A stretch of DNA of 64,000 nt from Caenimonas koreensis DSM 17982 (GTDB lineage Bacteria; Pseudomonadota; Gammaproteobacteria; Burkholderiales; Burkholderiaceae_C), in NCBI RefSeq assembly GCF_009646335.1, contig NZ_WJBU01000002.1, positions 1 to 64,000 of the forward strand. Reading direction: 5' to 3'. The position numbers and the translations under genes were made by a program. Below the pieces are notes generated by a model. That model saw only the letters and a list, made by a program, of their open reading frames with translations, had not been told where the DNA came from and did no database searches. This document shows, piece by piece, positions 29,288 to 39,550 of this stretch (positions are counted from its first letter, which is position 1; every line of letters begins with the position of its first letter).

Positions 29288-32200
29288 ATGAATGCCCCTG
29301 CCCAACTGCTGCACAACCGTGTCGCGGCGGTGGTGGCCCTTTCCGCATCGCGGCTTGATGCCGCGCGCCACAAGCTGGTGGAAGGGGTCGCCCACGAGTA
29401 CTTCGCCCGTCTCGACGCGGACGACCTGGCCGAGCGAACCCCCGAGGACCTTCTCGGCGCCTTGCTTTCCCACCTGCAGCTTGGCCAGACCCGCCAGCCC
29501 GGTCAGCCCAATATCCGCATCTTCAGCCCCGTAGCCAGCGAAGACGGCTGGTGGTCGCGGCATTCGGTGATCCAGATCGTCAATGACGACATGCCCTTCC
29601 TGGTCGACTCGACATCGCTCGAGATCAATCGCCAGGGCCAGACACTTCACCTCATCGTCCACCCGATCTTCCAGGCCGTGCGCGACGCGCAAGGCCAGCT
29701 GCAGTCGCTCGCGCCGCGCGAAGCCGCAGGCGACGCACCGCGCGAGTCGTGGATGCACATTGAGATCGACCGCCTGCTCGACAACACCCAGCGCGACGCA
29801 CTCAGCGCCGGCATTGAAAGTGTGCTGGCCGATGTGCGTGCCGGCGTGCGCGACTGGCAACCCATGTGCGAGCGGCTCGCGCAAATCATTGCCGAACTCG
29901 ACCACGCGCCCGCGTCACTGCCGCGCGCAGCCGTCGATGAAAGCCGCGCCTTCCTGCAGTGGCTGGCCGACGACCACCTCACGTTGCTGGGCTATCGCCA
30001 GCAAGAGCTCGTCAGGGACAAAAGCGGCGATGTCGCCATGCGCATCGTTGCCGGCAGCGGCCTCGGCCTGCTGGCCGACACCGCGGCCGATGCCGTCTCG
30101 GCCACGTTCTCGGCACTGTCTGCCCAAGCGCGCGCTGTGGCCGTTGCGCCGCTGCCCATGCTGGTGGTGACGAAGTCGAATACACGCTCCACCGTGCACC
30201 GCGCCGGCTACACGGACTACATCGGCGTCAAGCGCTACAACGCACAGGGCGAAGTGATCGGCGAGCACCGCTTCATCGGCCTGTTCACCTCGACTGCATA
30301 CCGTGCGCGCGTGTTGGAAACACCGCTGCTGCGCGGCAAGGTGGGCGCCATCGAGCGGCGCGCCGGCCTTCCACCCGGCGGCCACCTGGCCAAGGCGCTC
30401 GACCACGTGCTGGAAACATTCCCGCGTGACGATCTCTTCCAGATTTCCGACGAAGACCTGTTCGACACCGCCATGGGCATCGTCGCCCTCGGCGAGCGGC
30501 AACGACTGCGGCTGTTCCTGTGGCGCGACCCGTTCGAGCGTTTCGTGTCGTGCCTCGTCTATGCGCCGCGAGAAGCGTTCTCGACCGACCTGCGCCTGAA
30601 GTTCCAGCGCATCCTGCTCGAAGCATTCAACGGCACCCACTCCGACTTCGATGTGCTGCTGAGCGACACGCAGCTCGCGCGTGTGCACATCACGGTGCGT
30701 ACCTCACCGGGGCACGTGCCGGCTTTCGACCGCAAGGAGATCGAGCGTCGCCTTGAAACGGCGGCACGCCGCTGGGACGACGAACTGCGTGATGCGCTGG
30801 TGCAATCGAACGGCGAGGCCGTGGGCCTGGCGCAGTACAAGCGCTGGGGCTCCACCTTCCCGCTGGCCTACCGTGAACGCGTGGCTGCGAACACCGCGCC
30901 GCCGGACGTCGCCAAGCTCGAATCATTGACGGCCTCCAATCCGCTCGCGCTGGCGCTGTACCAGCCGGCCGGTGCTGCTGCAGGCACGCTCGGCCTGAAG
31001 GTCTACCGCCGCGGCGCGCCGCTGGTGCTCTCCGATAGCCTGCCGATGCTCGAACACATGGGCGCGCGCGTGATCGCCGAGTCCAGCTGGAAGATTGTTT
31101 CGCCCACCCACGACGCCATTGCGCTGCACGACTTTGAATTGCAGGCGCCCGTCACGGGCGAGATCGAGCAGCACACACTTGCTGCGCTGTTCGAAGAGGC
31201 ATTTGCACGCGTGCTGCGTGGTGAAGTCGAAAGCGACAACTTCAATCGCCTCGTGCTGCTCGCGGGCCTGGCCGCCGAAGAAGTGGTGGTGCTGCGCGCC
31301 TATGCGAAGTACCTCAAGCAGATCGGCTTTGCGCAGTCGCAAGACACCATTGCCGCCACGCTCGCGTCGCACCCGCGCATCGCGCGCATGCTGGTGGTGC
31401 TGTTCAAGCTGCGGTTCGATCCGAAAGCCTTTGACGCCCAGGGCGCGACCGCACAGGTCAACGCCATCGAGAAAGCGCTTGAGAAAGTCAGCAACCTCTC
31501 TGAAGACCGCGTGCTGCGCCAGCTGCTTGCGCTGGTGCAGGCCACGCTGCGCACGAACTACTGGCGCACGGGCGTGGGCCACTCGGGCGATGCAGGTCCG
31601 CGCCGCACGTTCCTGAGCTTCAAGCTCGACTCCGCGCAGATCCCGGGCCTGCCTGCGCCGCGCCCGCTCTACGAAATCTTTGTGTACTCACCGCGCTTCG
31701 AAGGCATTCACCTGCGCGGCGGCAAGGTGGCGCGTGGTGGCCTGCGCTGGTCTGATCGCCCGGACGACTTCCGCACCGAAGTGCTGGGCCTGGTGAAGGC
31801 GCAGATGGTGAAGAACACCGTGATCGTGCCTGTGGGCTCCAAGGGCGGCTTCGTGCTGAAGAAGGCGCCGCCGTCCACGGACCGCGATGCGTTCATGAAA
31901 GAAGGCATCGCCTGCTACCAGGACTACCTGCGCGGCCTGCTCGATTTGACCGACAACCTCGTGAACGGCCGCAGCGTGCCGCCGCCGCACGTGGTGCGCA
32001 TGGACGGTGACGATTCCTACCTCGTCGTCGCGGCTGACAAAGGCACGGCCACGTTCTCTGACTACGCGAATGCCGTGAGCGCTGAATACGGCCACTGGCT
32101 CGGCGATGCGTTCGCCTCCGGCGGCAGCGTCGGCTACGACCACAAGGTCATGGGCATCACGGCGCGCGGCGCCTGGGAAAGTGTCAAGCGCCACTTCCGC

Positions 32201-34096
32201 GAACTGGGCACCGACATCCAGTCCACCGACTTCACTGTGGTGGGCGTGGGCGACATGTCGGGCGACGTGTTCGGCAACGGCATGCTGCTGTCCAGGCACA
32301 TCCGCCTGGTGGCTGCGTTCGACCACCGCCACATCTTCATCGATCCGACGCCCGATTCGGCCGCCTCATTCAAGGAGCGCGAGCGCCTGTTTGCACTGCC
32401 CCGTTCGTCGTGGTCTGACTACGACGCGAAGCTGATCTCAGCAGGCGGCGGCGTGTGGGCACGCTCCGAGAAGTCGATCCCGATTTCACCGCAAGCGCGC
32501 GCAGCGCTCGGCATCACGGCAGAGCAGCTCACCGCAACAGAACTCGTCACAGCCATCCTCAAGGCGCCGGTGGACCTGCTGTACAACGGCGGCATCGGCA
32601 CCTACGTGAAAGCCAGCAGCGAGACGCATGCAGACGTAGGCGACCGCGCGAACGACGCGCTTCGCATCAACGGCAACGAGCTGCGCTGCAAGGTGATCGG
32701 CGAGGGCGGCAACCTGGGCTTCACGCAGCGTGGCCGCATCGAGGCGGCATTGAGCGGCGTGCGCCTGTACACCGATGCGATCGACAACTCGGCCGGTGTC
32801 GACACGTCTGACCATGAAGTCAACATCAAGATCCTGCTGGGCATCGCCGTTGCCGATGGCAAGTTGAACGGCGATCAGCGCAATGCGGTGTTGCCCACGA
32901 TGACGGATGACGTTGCCGCGCTCGTGCTGCGCGACAACTACTTCCAGACGCAGGCGTTGTCAGTCGGCCGCCGAGAAGCGCCGGCACTGCTCGACGCGCA
33001 TGCGCAGTTCATCCGTTACCTTGAAAAGACTGGCCGGCTGAACCGCGCAATCGAGTTCCTGCCACCTGAAGATGAAATCGCCCAGCGCAAGAGCAAGGGC
33101 CTGGGCCTGACCACGCCAGAGCAGGCCGTGCTGCTGGCCTACAGCAAGATGTGGCTGTCCGAAGAACTCGTCGAGTCCGACGTGCCCGAAGACGGCTGGA
33201 TAGGCACGGCGCTCGAGCGCTACTTCCCGGCGGCCATGCGTGAGCAGTTTGGCGAATGCATTCCGCGCCATCCGCTGCGCCGCGAAATCATCGCGACGCA
33301 CGTGTTGAACAGCATGATCAACCGCGTCGGCTCCACCTTTGTTCACCAGATGGTGGAGTTGACCGGCGCGAAGCCATCGCAGGTTGTGCGTGCCTACCTG
33401 CTCTCGCGCGAAGTGTTTGGCAGCGTGGGCGTGTGGGAAAAGATAGAGGCACTCGACAACCAGGTCGCCGACAGCGTGCAGTACGAAATGATTGTGGAGT
33501 GGCGCCGCCTGATCACGCGCGCGACCACATGGTTCCTGCGCTCGCGCCGCCTCGAAGAGCCGACGGATCGTGCAGCCACACGCCTTGCACCCGCAGTGAG
33601 CTTCCTGCGCAAGCAGCTTGAACGCCAGTCGTCGCCGCGTGTTGCAGCGTGGGTTGATGCTGGAGTGCCCGCAGCGCTCGCGCAGCAAGTGGGCGCGGCT
33701 GACCTGCTGTTCAACGCGCTCGACATTGCGGAAGTGGCAGAGGCCAGCAAGTCACCGCTTGAAGTTGCGGCAGACGTGATGTTTGGTGTGGGCGAGCGGC
33801 TGGGCCTTGAAAAGCTGCGCCGCCAGATCGACCTGCTGCCCGCCGACACCAACTGGCAGACGCTTGCGAAAGCAGCGCTGGCCGGCGACCTGGCAGACCT
33901 GCAGAACTCCATCGTGCGTGATGCGGTGCAGGGCGACGGCAAGTCTTCCGCTGACAAACTGGCAGGCTGGGAAGGCCGCAACCCGCTCACGTTTGCACGC
34001 GCCAGCCGCCTGCTGGCGGACCTGCGCGAGACGACCAATCCTGACCTGGCGATGCTGTCAGTCGCGCTGCGCGAGTTGAGAAATCTTGCGACGTGA
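29288..34096 (+). CDS. gdhB: NAD-specific glutamate dehydrogenase, large (~180 kDa) class
   Basis: The 1602-residue enzyme oxidises glutamate to 2-oxoglutarate and ammonia. Its size and layout match the bacterial large NAD-GDH: an N-terminal ACT-like regulatory region (IFSPVASEDGWWSRHSVIQ, IVNDDMPFLVDS), a central catalytic domain from about residue 800 (GIHLRGGKVARGGLRWSDR, VKAQMVKNTVIVPVGSKGG), a Rossmann part (TDFTVVGVGDMSGDVFGNG, IFIDPTPDSAASFKERERLF), and a long C-terminal domain. The ATG is preceded by a purine-rich ACAACGAGG stretch. It is probably monocistronic, with a palindromic operator candidate upstream. Confidence 0.95.
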   Translation: MNAPAQLLHNRVAAVVALSASRLDAARHKLVEGVAHEYFARLDADDLAERTPEDLLGALLSHLQLGQTRQPGQPNIRIFSPVASEDGWWSRHSVIQIVNDDMPFLVDSTSLEINRQGQTLHLIVHPIFQAVRDAQGQLQSLAPREAAGDAPRESWMHIEIDRLLDNTQRDALSAGIESVLADVRAGVRDWQPMCERLAQIIAELDHAPASLPRAAVDESRAFLQWLADDHLTLLGYRQQELVRDKSGDVAMRIVAGSGLGLLADTAADAVSATFSALSAQARAVAVAPLPMLVVTKSNTRSTVHRAGYTDYIGVKRYNAQGEVIGEHRFIGLFTSTAYRARVLETPLLRGKVGAIERRAGLPPGGHLAKALDHVLETFPRDDLFQISDEDLFDTAMGIVALGERQRLRLFLWRDPFERFVSCLVYAPREAFSTDLRLKFQRILLEAFNGTHSDFDVLLSDTQLARVHITVRTSPGHVPAFDRKEIERRLETAARRWDDELRDALVQSNGEAVGLAQYKRWGSTFPLAYRERVAANTAPPDVAKLESLTASNPLALALYQPAGAAAGTLGLKVYRRGAPLVLSDSLPMLEHMGARVIAESSWKIVSPTHDAIALHDFELQAPVTGEIEQHTLAALFEEAFARVLRGEVESDNFNRLVLLAGLAAEEVVVLRAYAKYLKQIGFAQSQDTIAATLASHPRIARMLVVLFKLRFDPKAFDAQGATAQVNAIEKALEKVSNLSEDRVLRQLLALVQATLRTNYWRTGVGHSGDAGPRRTFLSFKLDSAQIPGLPAPRPLYEIFVYSPRFEGIHLRGGKVARGGLRWSDRPDDFRTEVLGLVKAQMVKNTVIVPVGSKGGFVLKKAPPSTDRDAFMKEGIACYQDYLRGLLDLTDNLVNGRSVPPPHVVRMDGDDSYLVVAADKGTATFSDYANAVSAEYGHWLGDAFASGGSVGYDHKVMGITARGAWESVKRHFRELGTDIQSTDFTVVGVGDMSGDVFGNGMLLSRHIRLVAAFDHRHIFIDPTPDSAASFKERERLFALPRSSWSDYDAKLISAGGGVWARSEKSIPISPQARAALGITAEQLTATELVTAILKAPVDLLYNGGIGTYVKASSETHADVGDRANDALRINGNELRCKVIGEGGNLGFTQRGRIEAALSGVRLYTDAIDNSAGVDTSDHEVNIKILLGIAVADGKLNGDQRNAVLPTMTDDVAALVLRDNYFQTQALSVGRREAPALLDAHAQFIRYLEKTGRLNRAIEFLPPEDEIAQRKSKGLGLTTPEQAVLLAYSKMWLSEELVESDVPEDGWIGTALERYFPAAMREQFGECIPRHPLRREIIATHVLNSMINRVGSTFVHQMVELTGAKPSQVVRAYLLSREVFGSVGVWEKIEALDNQVADSVQYEMIVEWRRLITRATTWFLRSRRLEEPTDRAATRLAPAVSFLRKQLERQSSPRVAAWVDAGVPAALAQQVGAADLLFNALDIAEVAEASKSPLEVAADVMFGVGERLGLEKLRRQIDLLPADTNWQTLAKAALAGDLADLQNSIVRDAVQGDGKSSADKLAGWEGRNPLTFARASRLLADLRETTNPDLAMLSVALRELRNLAT

Positions 34097-34183
34097 TTTG
34101 CTGGTGACAAAGACGAAAGGCTAGGTTCTTCAGCGGTTTTCGGCACCTATAGTCCGCCCTTCTGATAACGCAGGGAGTGGACG

Positions 34184-37100
34184 GTGAAGAAAACCGTGAG
34201 TGTGGCAGCGGCCACCGCGTGGCGCTGCGTCATCGCGCTTGTGATGTCTGTTGTGTCGGGCATTGCGCCCGCGCAGCAGCCCATGCAGTTTGGCGGGCCT
34301 GCGCCGGCACCCATGTGTTACGTGCAGGCCGACCAGATCTGGGGTGGACCGGAATGTTCACCACCGATGATTGTTCAGGGCGCTTACGCCGCCATCCAGG
34401 AAGCCTGCAAACGTTTCGCGCGCAGTCACTCCCTGCACCTGGGGGGTGCCCACACGTGGTCGTGCGTGGCCGGATCGGAAGTGACATCGTGCGAGTTCTC
34501 CAATCCCACCATTCGGCCCGATTACGTGGGTGGACTGGGCGCGAACGTCCTGTTGGATTTCGCTGCGCTGGACGTGCAGCCCAGCGGCAACCCGCTTGTA
34601 CGCCAGCCATGGGGCACGACGATCTACGGCCCGGGCTGCGATTGCCCGGGCGGCTCCCTCATCAAGGCCGACGCGACATGCGCATGCCCGGTAGGCCAAT
34701 CGTGGAACGAGCAGACGCAGCGCTGCGAAGTGGCGCCGTACCGCATTGAGCTGATTGGTGCGAGCAGCACCAAGGCGTTGATTGCGGGGCCGGTGCTTGC
34801 GCAGACAGCGAAGGTGACGAGCAACGGCGCCCCGGTGAGTGGGCGCAGTGTCACGGTCACCATCACGGGCGGAGCAACTGCAACCGGCACCACCAATGGT
34901 GCGGGCGAATTCAACTTCACGTACGTTCCGCCGTACAAAGCCACGACCGATACATTGACTGGCACGTGCGACGGCTGCGCGAGTGCGGCCACCAAACAGA
35001 TCACGGTCCAGTCGTGCGACTTGTGCGGCGGTGTTGGCAACCCAATACAGCCTGCGACAGGTGAGAAGCTGCAAGACGAATCTGATTGGCTCGACAGCGG
35101 CGCGCATCCCCTGTCATTCGTGCGGCACTACCGCAGCCTGTACAACACCGATGCGGGCATGGGCCCGATGTGGAGCCACGACTACGCGGCCACAGCGTTC
35201 AAGGGCAATGCAGACAGCCACATCCGCTTTGGAGATGGGCGCAAGGTGCTGTTCAAGCGCGCAGCAACTGGCGGCTGGGTTGCAGACAACTACAAAGACG
35301 CGCTTGCAGAAGATGCAGCCGGCCTGACCTACACGCGAGTATCAGACGAATCGCGCTGGCGCTTTGATACGGCAGGCAAGCTCCTGTCGATCACGCAGCG
35401 CAATGGCTGGACGATGAGCATGGCGTATGCGGCTGATCGCCTTCAGTCGGTTACGAATGCGTTTGGTCGGCGCCTGCAGCTCATTTACAGCGAGCAAGGA
35501 AAGCTCGTTGGTATCACAGCGCCGGATGGGCAACAAACCAGCTACGGCTACGACAGCCTGGGCCGCTTGGCCACAGCGACCTTCACGGGCAACGTCGCGC
35601 GCAGCTATCAATACAACGACACGCGCTGGCCGTGGGCGCTGACGGGCATCGTGGACGAAACCAACACGACCTATGCCACCTTCAGCTACGACGACACAGG
35701 CCGTGCAGTGAGCACGCAACACGCAGGTGCTGCGGGCAGCTTCAGCGTGACGTACTCGGGCGGCACAACTGCCGTCGGCACCCTGACCACAGCGGCAGTG
35801 AATCCGAACTTGTTCCAGTCCAGCGCACAAGTGAACGACCCGCTCGGCAACCCGCGCACCTACACGTGGCAAGGTGGCGACGGCCAGATCCGGCTTGCAG
35901 GCGCCAACGGCTCGTTCGACGGCAACCGTACGGCAAGCACCGGCTTTGGGCCACTACACCTGCCGCAGTCCGAGACCGACTTCACCGGCGTGCAGACCAC
36001 GTACACGTGGGACACAGCACGCGTGCTGAACCTGTCGACCACACGAGCGGCAGGACGCCCCGAGACCCAAACGCGCACAACCCAGTGGCACCCCACATTC
36101 CGCCTGCCCACGCTCATCACAGAAGCAGGCCGCACCACAGCGTACGAGTACGACGCGCAGGGCAACACGCTGAGCGAGACAGTGACCGACACGGCCAGTG
36201 GCGCATCGCGCAAAACATCATGGAGCTACACGAGCAGCGGCCAAATAGACACGATGACAGACCCCAACGGCGGCGTCTGGCGCTATAGCTACGACAGTGC
36301 GGGCAATCAACGTTCAGTGAAGAACCCCGCAGGCCACGAGACCACGTACACCCACGACGGCGCGGGTCGCGTTCTGAGTCAAGCCGAGCCCAGTGGCCTG
36401 GTGACGACCTACGTGTACGACGCACGCGGCCGCATGACCAGCGCCACGCAAGGCGGCGAAACCACGAGCTACCAGTACAACGCACTCGGCCTGCTTACCA
36501 ACGTGCAGTTGCCCAGCGGCTACAGCCAGAGCTATCAATACGACGCAGCACAGCGCCTTCGCACGATCGCCGATAACCTCGGCGCAACGATCCAGTATGA
36601 GTTGGACGCCGCAGGCAACCGCGTCAGCGAACGAGTGCTGGACGCCAACGGCAACCTCGCGCTGCAAACCGGCAAGCTCATCGACAGCTTCAACCGTGTT
36701 CGGGCCCTGACCGGTGCGCAAGGCCAGACCACGCAGCTGGGCTACAACGCCAATGGCGAGCCGACATCGGTAACCGATCCCCTGCAGCAAACAACAGCCC
36801 AATCGCTCGACGGCCTGAGCCGCCCCATCCGCACCACCTTGCCCGACAACGCCAGCGTGACCACCGACTGGAACGCGTTGGACCAGCTCACGCGAGTCAC
36901 CGACCCCAAGGGCGTGCAGACCGGCTACGAGCAGAACGCCTTGGGCGATGTGAAGCGCCAGACCAGCGCCGATGGCGGCAACGTCACCTACGAGCACGAC
37001 GCCGCAGGCAACGTGATCGCAAGCACCGATGCCAAAGGCATCAAGACGGCAATCACCCGCGACGCCCTGGGCCGCCCTACAGAAATCCGCTACGGCAGCG

Positions 37101-39082
37101 AACCCGCCCAGCAGTTCGAGTGGGACAGCAACAAGACGGGGTATCTGGCCAGCATCAGCGACAAGACAGGTTCACTCGTCTTCGTGCGCGATGCGCAGGG
37201 CCGCATCACCAGCAAGACATCTACTGTGCTGGACAACCCCACCACGCCCAGCCGCTACACGGTGAGCTACAGCTACGCAGCAGGCGAGCTCGCGGGCATG
37301 ACCTACCCCAGTGGCCTCGCAGTGAGCTACCAGCGCACGGCAGGCCGTATCACCGGCGTCACCGTGCGAGAGCCCGGCACCGCCCGCAAGCCCAAGCCCA
37401 CGATCCCGTTCATTGGCAGCCTCACGCACAACGCGCTCGGCCAGCCGCAATCATGGACGTGGAGCACAGGCGACACCGCAGCACGCACCTTCGACACCGA
37501 TGGCCGCATGACCGGCACCGAGTTCTCAAGCTACGGCTACGACGCGGCAGGCCGCATCACCAGCATCACGCAAGAGCTGTGGGCACAACGCACCACGACG
37601 CTGGAGCTGTACCGCACGCCCCTGACCTGGACTGCCGGCTACGACAACCGTGACCGCCTCACTTCATTCACCCGAGCAGGCGCGAGCACCCACTACACCT
37701 ACGACGCCAACTCCAACCGCCTCACGTCCATCGACAAGACCACCAGCGATACGGATATCGACGGCCAGTTCACCGAGCAAGACGCAGCCAGCACCACAAG
37801 CCAGGTGTCGTTGATGGACGGCGACAGCAACCGCCTGCTGGGCTTCACGCAAACACTGACCACCACAAGCAATGGCAAGGTCAAGAGCGTGGTGACAGCG
37901 CCGGTGAACTACATCGTCAATGCGAATGGATCAATGACGAGCGATGGCCTGCGCGAGTTCGACTACGACGCGGCCAACCGACTCGCCAAAGTGACAGTCA
38001 GCAAAGACGGCGAAGCGGCAAGAGTGGTCTATCTCACCAACGCGTTGGGCCAGCGCGTGTTCAAGAGCGTCACGCAAGCAGAACAAACGCTGCCCGATGA
38101 AACGACGCTGGACGCGGGCTTCATCGCCTGGCTCAAGAAATCGTTCGGCTGGCTGTTCACCGCCAGCAACACGACAACAGGTGCGGGCCTCGGCACGGCA
38201 TACGTCTATGGCGACGGCCCCATCCCCGCATGGGCGATGCTGGGCGAGTACGACAACGGAAGCGCAGTGGGCAAGGGCCGCACAGAATACATCTGGCTGC
38301 TCACCCAAGACGGCCAGGCATTGCCCGTGGGCATGTACCGCAACGGCAAGTTCTACGCCGTGCACGCCGACCATCTGGGCACGCCAAGACTGATCACGGA
38401 TGAAGCCAACAAGCCAGTGTGGCAATGGCCCTACTCAGCCTTCGGCAACAACACGCCGACGGGCGTCCTGCAAGCCACACCGAACCCCAAGCAAGCGATC
38501 ACGAATCAGCCGGTGCTGCTCAAGGCGACCAAGCCCATCGAGATGAATCTGCGGTTCCCGGGGCAGTACTTCGATGCGGAGACGGGACTGTTCTACAACT
38601 GGCATCGTTACTACAACGACAAGGGTGGGCGGTACATCCAAAGTGATCTGATCGGGCTGATTGGCGGGATGAACCTGTTTGGGTATGTGGGCGCAAATCC
38701 GCTGAGGCACATCGATCCTCTTGGATTGCTGAAGCTACCGAATGATCCAAGTGGTTTGCCGCCAGGATGGAAGCCTGACCTGTCGCATCGCGATCCGAAC
38801 GGTGAGCGTTTTCGCGATCCTAATGGAGACGTATTGGATTGGCACAAAGGTCGTCCTGGCTTGCCTGGCTGGCGAGGAAGAGATCACTGGCATCACAACG
38901 GTGGCGACGAACACCTTCCGCCTGGCAGCGAGATTCCCGATAGCTGCCCGCCTGAGCCGGTTGAGCGGTCACTGATCGATCGGCTAAAGGATGCTTTCAT
39001 GCCGCCAGCGGTGTATGACACGCGTCGAGAAAGGTTCATGCCTGTGCCGCCGCCACGCGTCTACATGTACCCGCTACCCTAA
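34184..39082 (+). CDS. Secreted Rhs-repeat protein with C-terminal toxin tip
   Basis: The 1632-residue polymorphic toxin has a GTG start with GGGAG six bases upstream and a signal-peptide-like N-terminus (VSGIAPAQQ). An Ig-like segment (~residues 185-270) precedes the Rhs domain start CDLCGGVGNPIQPATGEKL (~residue 280), then many YD repeats (YDAxGRxxS type) that form the hollow cocoon. The core end is RYIQSDLIGLIGGMNLFGYV, ANPLRHIDPLG (~residues 1485-1515). The tip (~residues 1516-1632) begins after DPLG and contains RFRDPNGDVLDWHKGRPG and GWRGRDHWHHNGGDEHL, a His-rich motif resembling a polymorphic toxin type 37 domain (assignment tentative). Base composition is less GC-rich in the tip. The next small gene is the immunity candidate. 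Confidence 0.9.
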   Translation: MKKTVSVAAATAWRCVIALVMSVVSGIAPAQQPMQFGGPAPAPMCYVQADQIWGGPECSPPMIVQGAYAAIQEACKRFARSHSLHLGGAHTWSCVAGSEVTSCEFSNPTIRPDYVGGLGANVLLDFAALDVQPSGNPLVRQPWGTTIYGPGCDCPGGSLIKADATCACPVGQSWNEQTQRCEVAPYRIELIGASSTKALIAGPVLAQTAKVTSNGAPVSGRSVTVTITGGATATGTTNGAGEFNFTYVPPYKATTDTLTGTCDGCASAATKQITVQSCDLCGGVGNPIQPATGEKLQDESDWLDSGAHPLSFVRHYRSLYNTDAGMGPMWSHDYAATAFKGNADSHIRFGDGRKVLFKRAATGGWVADNYKDALAEDAAGLTYTRVSDESRWRFDTAGKLLSITQRNGWTMSMAYAADRLQSVTNAFGRRLQLIYSEQGKLVGITAPDGQQTSYGYDSLGRLATATFTGNVARSYQYNDTRWPWALTGIVDETNTTYATFSYDDTGRAVSTQHAGAAGSFSVTYSGGTTAVGTLTTAAVNPNLFQSSAQVNDPLGNPRTYTWQGGDGQIRLAGANGSFDGNRTASTGFGPLHLPQSETDFTGVQTTYTWDTARVLNLSTTRAAGRPETQTRTTQWHPTFRLPTLITEAGRTTAYEYDAQGNTLSETVTDTASGASRKTSWSYTSSGQIDTMTDPNGGVWRYSYDSAGNQRSVKNPAGHETTYTHDGAGRVLSQAEPSGLVTTYVYDARGRMTSATQGGETTSYQYNALGLLTNVQLPSGYSQSYQYDAAQRLRTIADNLGATIQYELDAAGNRVSERVLDANGNLALQTGKLIDSFNRVRALTGAQGQTTQLGYNANGEPTSVTDPLQQTTAQSLDGLSRPIRTTLPDNASVTTDWNALDQLTRVTDPKGVQTGYEQNALGDVKRQTSADGGNVTYEHDAAGNVIASTDAKGIKTAITRDALGRPTEIRYGSEPAQQFEWDSNKTGYLASISDKTGSLVFVRDAQGRITSKTSTVLDNPTTPSRYTVSYSYAAGELAGMTYPSGLAVSYQRTAGRITGVTVREPGTARKPKPTIPFIGSLTHNALGQPQSWTWSTGDTAARTFDTDGRMTGTEFSSYGYDAAGRITSITQELWAQRTTTLELYRTPLTWTAGYDNRDRLTSFTRAGASTHYTYDANSNRLTSIDKTTSDTDIDGQFTEQDAASTTSQVSLMDGDSNRLLGFTQTLTTTSNGKVKSVVTAPVNYIVNANGSMTSDGLREFDYDAANRLAKVTVSKDGEAARVVYLTNALGQRVFKSVTQAEQTLPDETTLDAGFIAWLKKSFGWLFTASNTTTGAGLGTAYVYGDGPIPAWAMLGEYDNGSAVGKGRTEYIWLLTQDGQALPVGMYRNGKFYAVHADHLGTPRLITDEANKPVWQWPYSAFGNNTPTGVLQATPNPKQAITNQPVLLKATKPIEMNLRFPGQYFDAETGLFYNWHRYYNDKGGRYIQSDLIGLIGGMNLFGYVGANPLRHIDPLGLLKLPNDPSGLPPGWKPDLSHRDPNGERFRDPNGDVLDWHKGRPGLPGWRGRDHWHHNGGDEHLPPGSEIPDSCPPEPVERSLIDRLKDAFMPPAVYDTRRERFMPVPPPRVYMYPLP

Positions 39083-39110
39083 ACTGTGAACCCAAACTGT
39101 GAGAGACAAG

Positions 39111-39452
39111 ATGAATCAGCTACCTGAATATCTGTTGAAACTTGGCGGTCTCCACGATGCGCGTCTCGTCGCGATGAATTGGCATGTTGAATCTCAGGTC
39201 GTGGAGTTTGTTGTGGACGACATTTATGCCAATTTTCTCGGGCTGCCTGAGTATCCGGGCCGACAAAGTGGAGTCATCCGGCTAGAGGGTGTCAGTCACG
39301 TCGAATTTGCTGTCGAAGCTAGTCAAGAGCTCAAGCTCTTCGAATTGCTTCCGGCGGAGGATCACGCGGATGAGGTCGTGGCGAAGTTCAGTCCGGGCGG
39401 CCGCGTCCGAATTCGGTATGCGGCTGCGATTTATCCTTCAAGCTTGATCTGA
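39111..39452 (+). CDS. Probable immunity protein for the first Rhs toxin tip
   Basis: A 113-residue acidic protein starts MNQLPEYLLKLGGLHDARLV 28 bp after the rhs stop; an in-frame GTG lies 12 bases upstream. It is not recognised from sequence; it has a mixed alpha/beta pattern and no membrane segment or signal peptide. Position directly behind the variable tip, small size and lower GC than the Rhs core are the standard marks of an immunity gene. The function is therefore inferred from context only. Confidence 0.6.
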   Translation: MNQLPEYLLKLGGLHDARLVAMNWHVESQVVEFVVDDIYANFLGLPEYPGRQSGVIRLEGVSHVEFAVEASQELKLFELLPAEDHADEVVAKFSPGGRVRIRYAAAIYPSSLI

Positions 39453-39550
39453 ATCGAGCGGCGGGTGGGAATTCGTCCGGCAGATTGTGCGGTTAGGAGA
39501 ATTTCAATCAAAGAGGAAGGCTCGTCTTCGTCTTAGCAGCCCAAGGCGCT

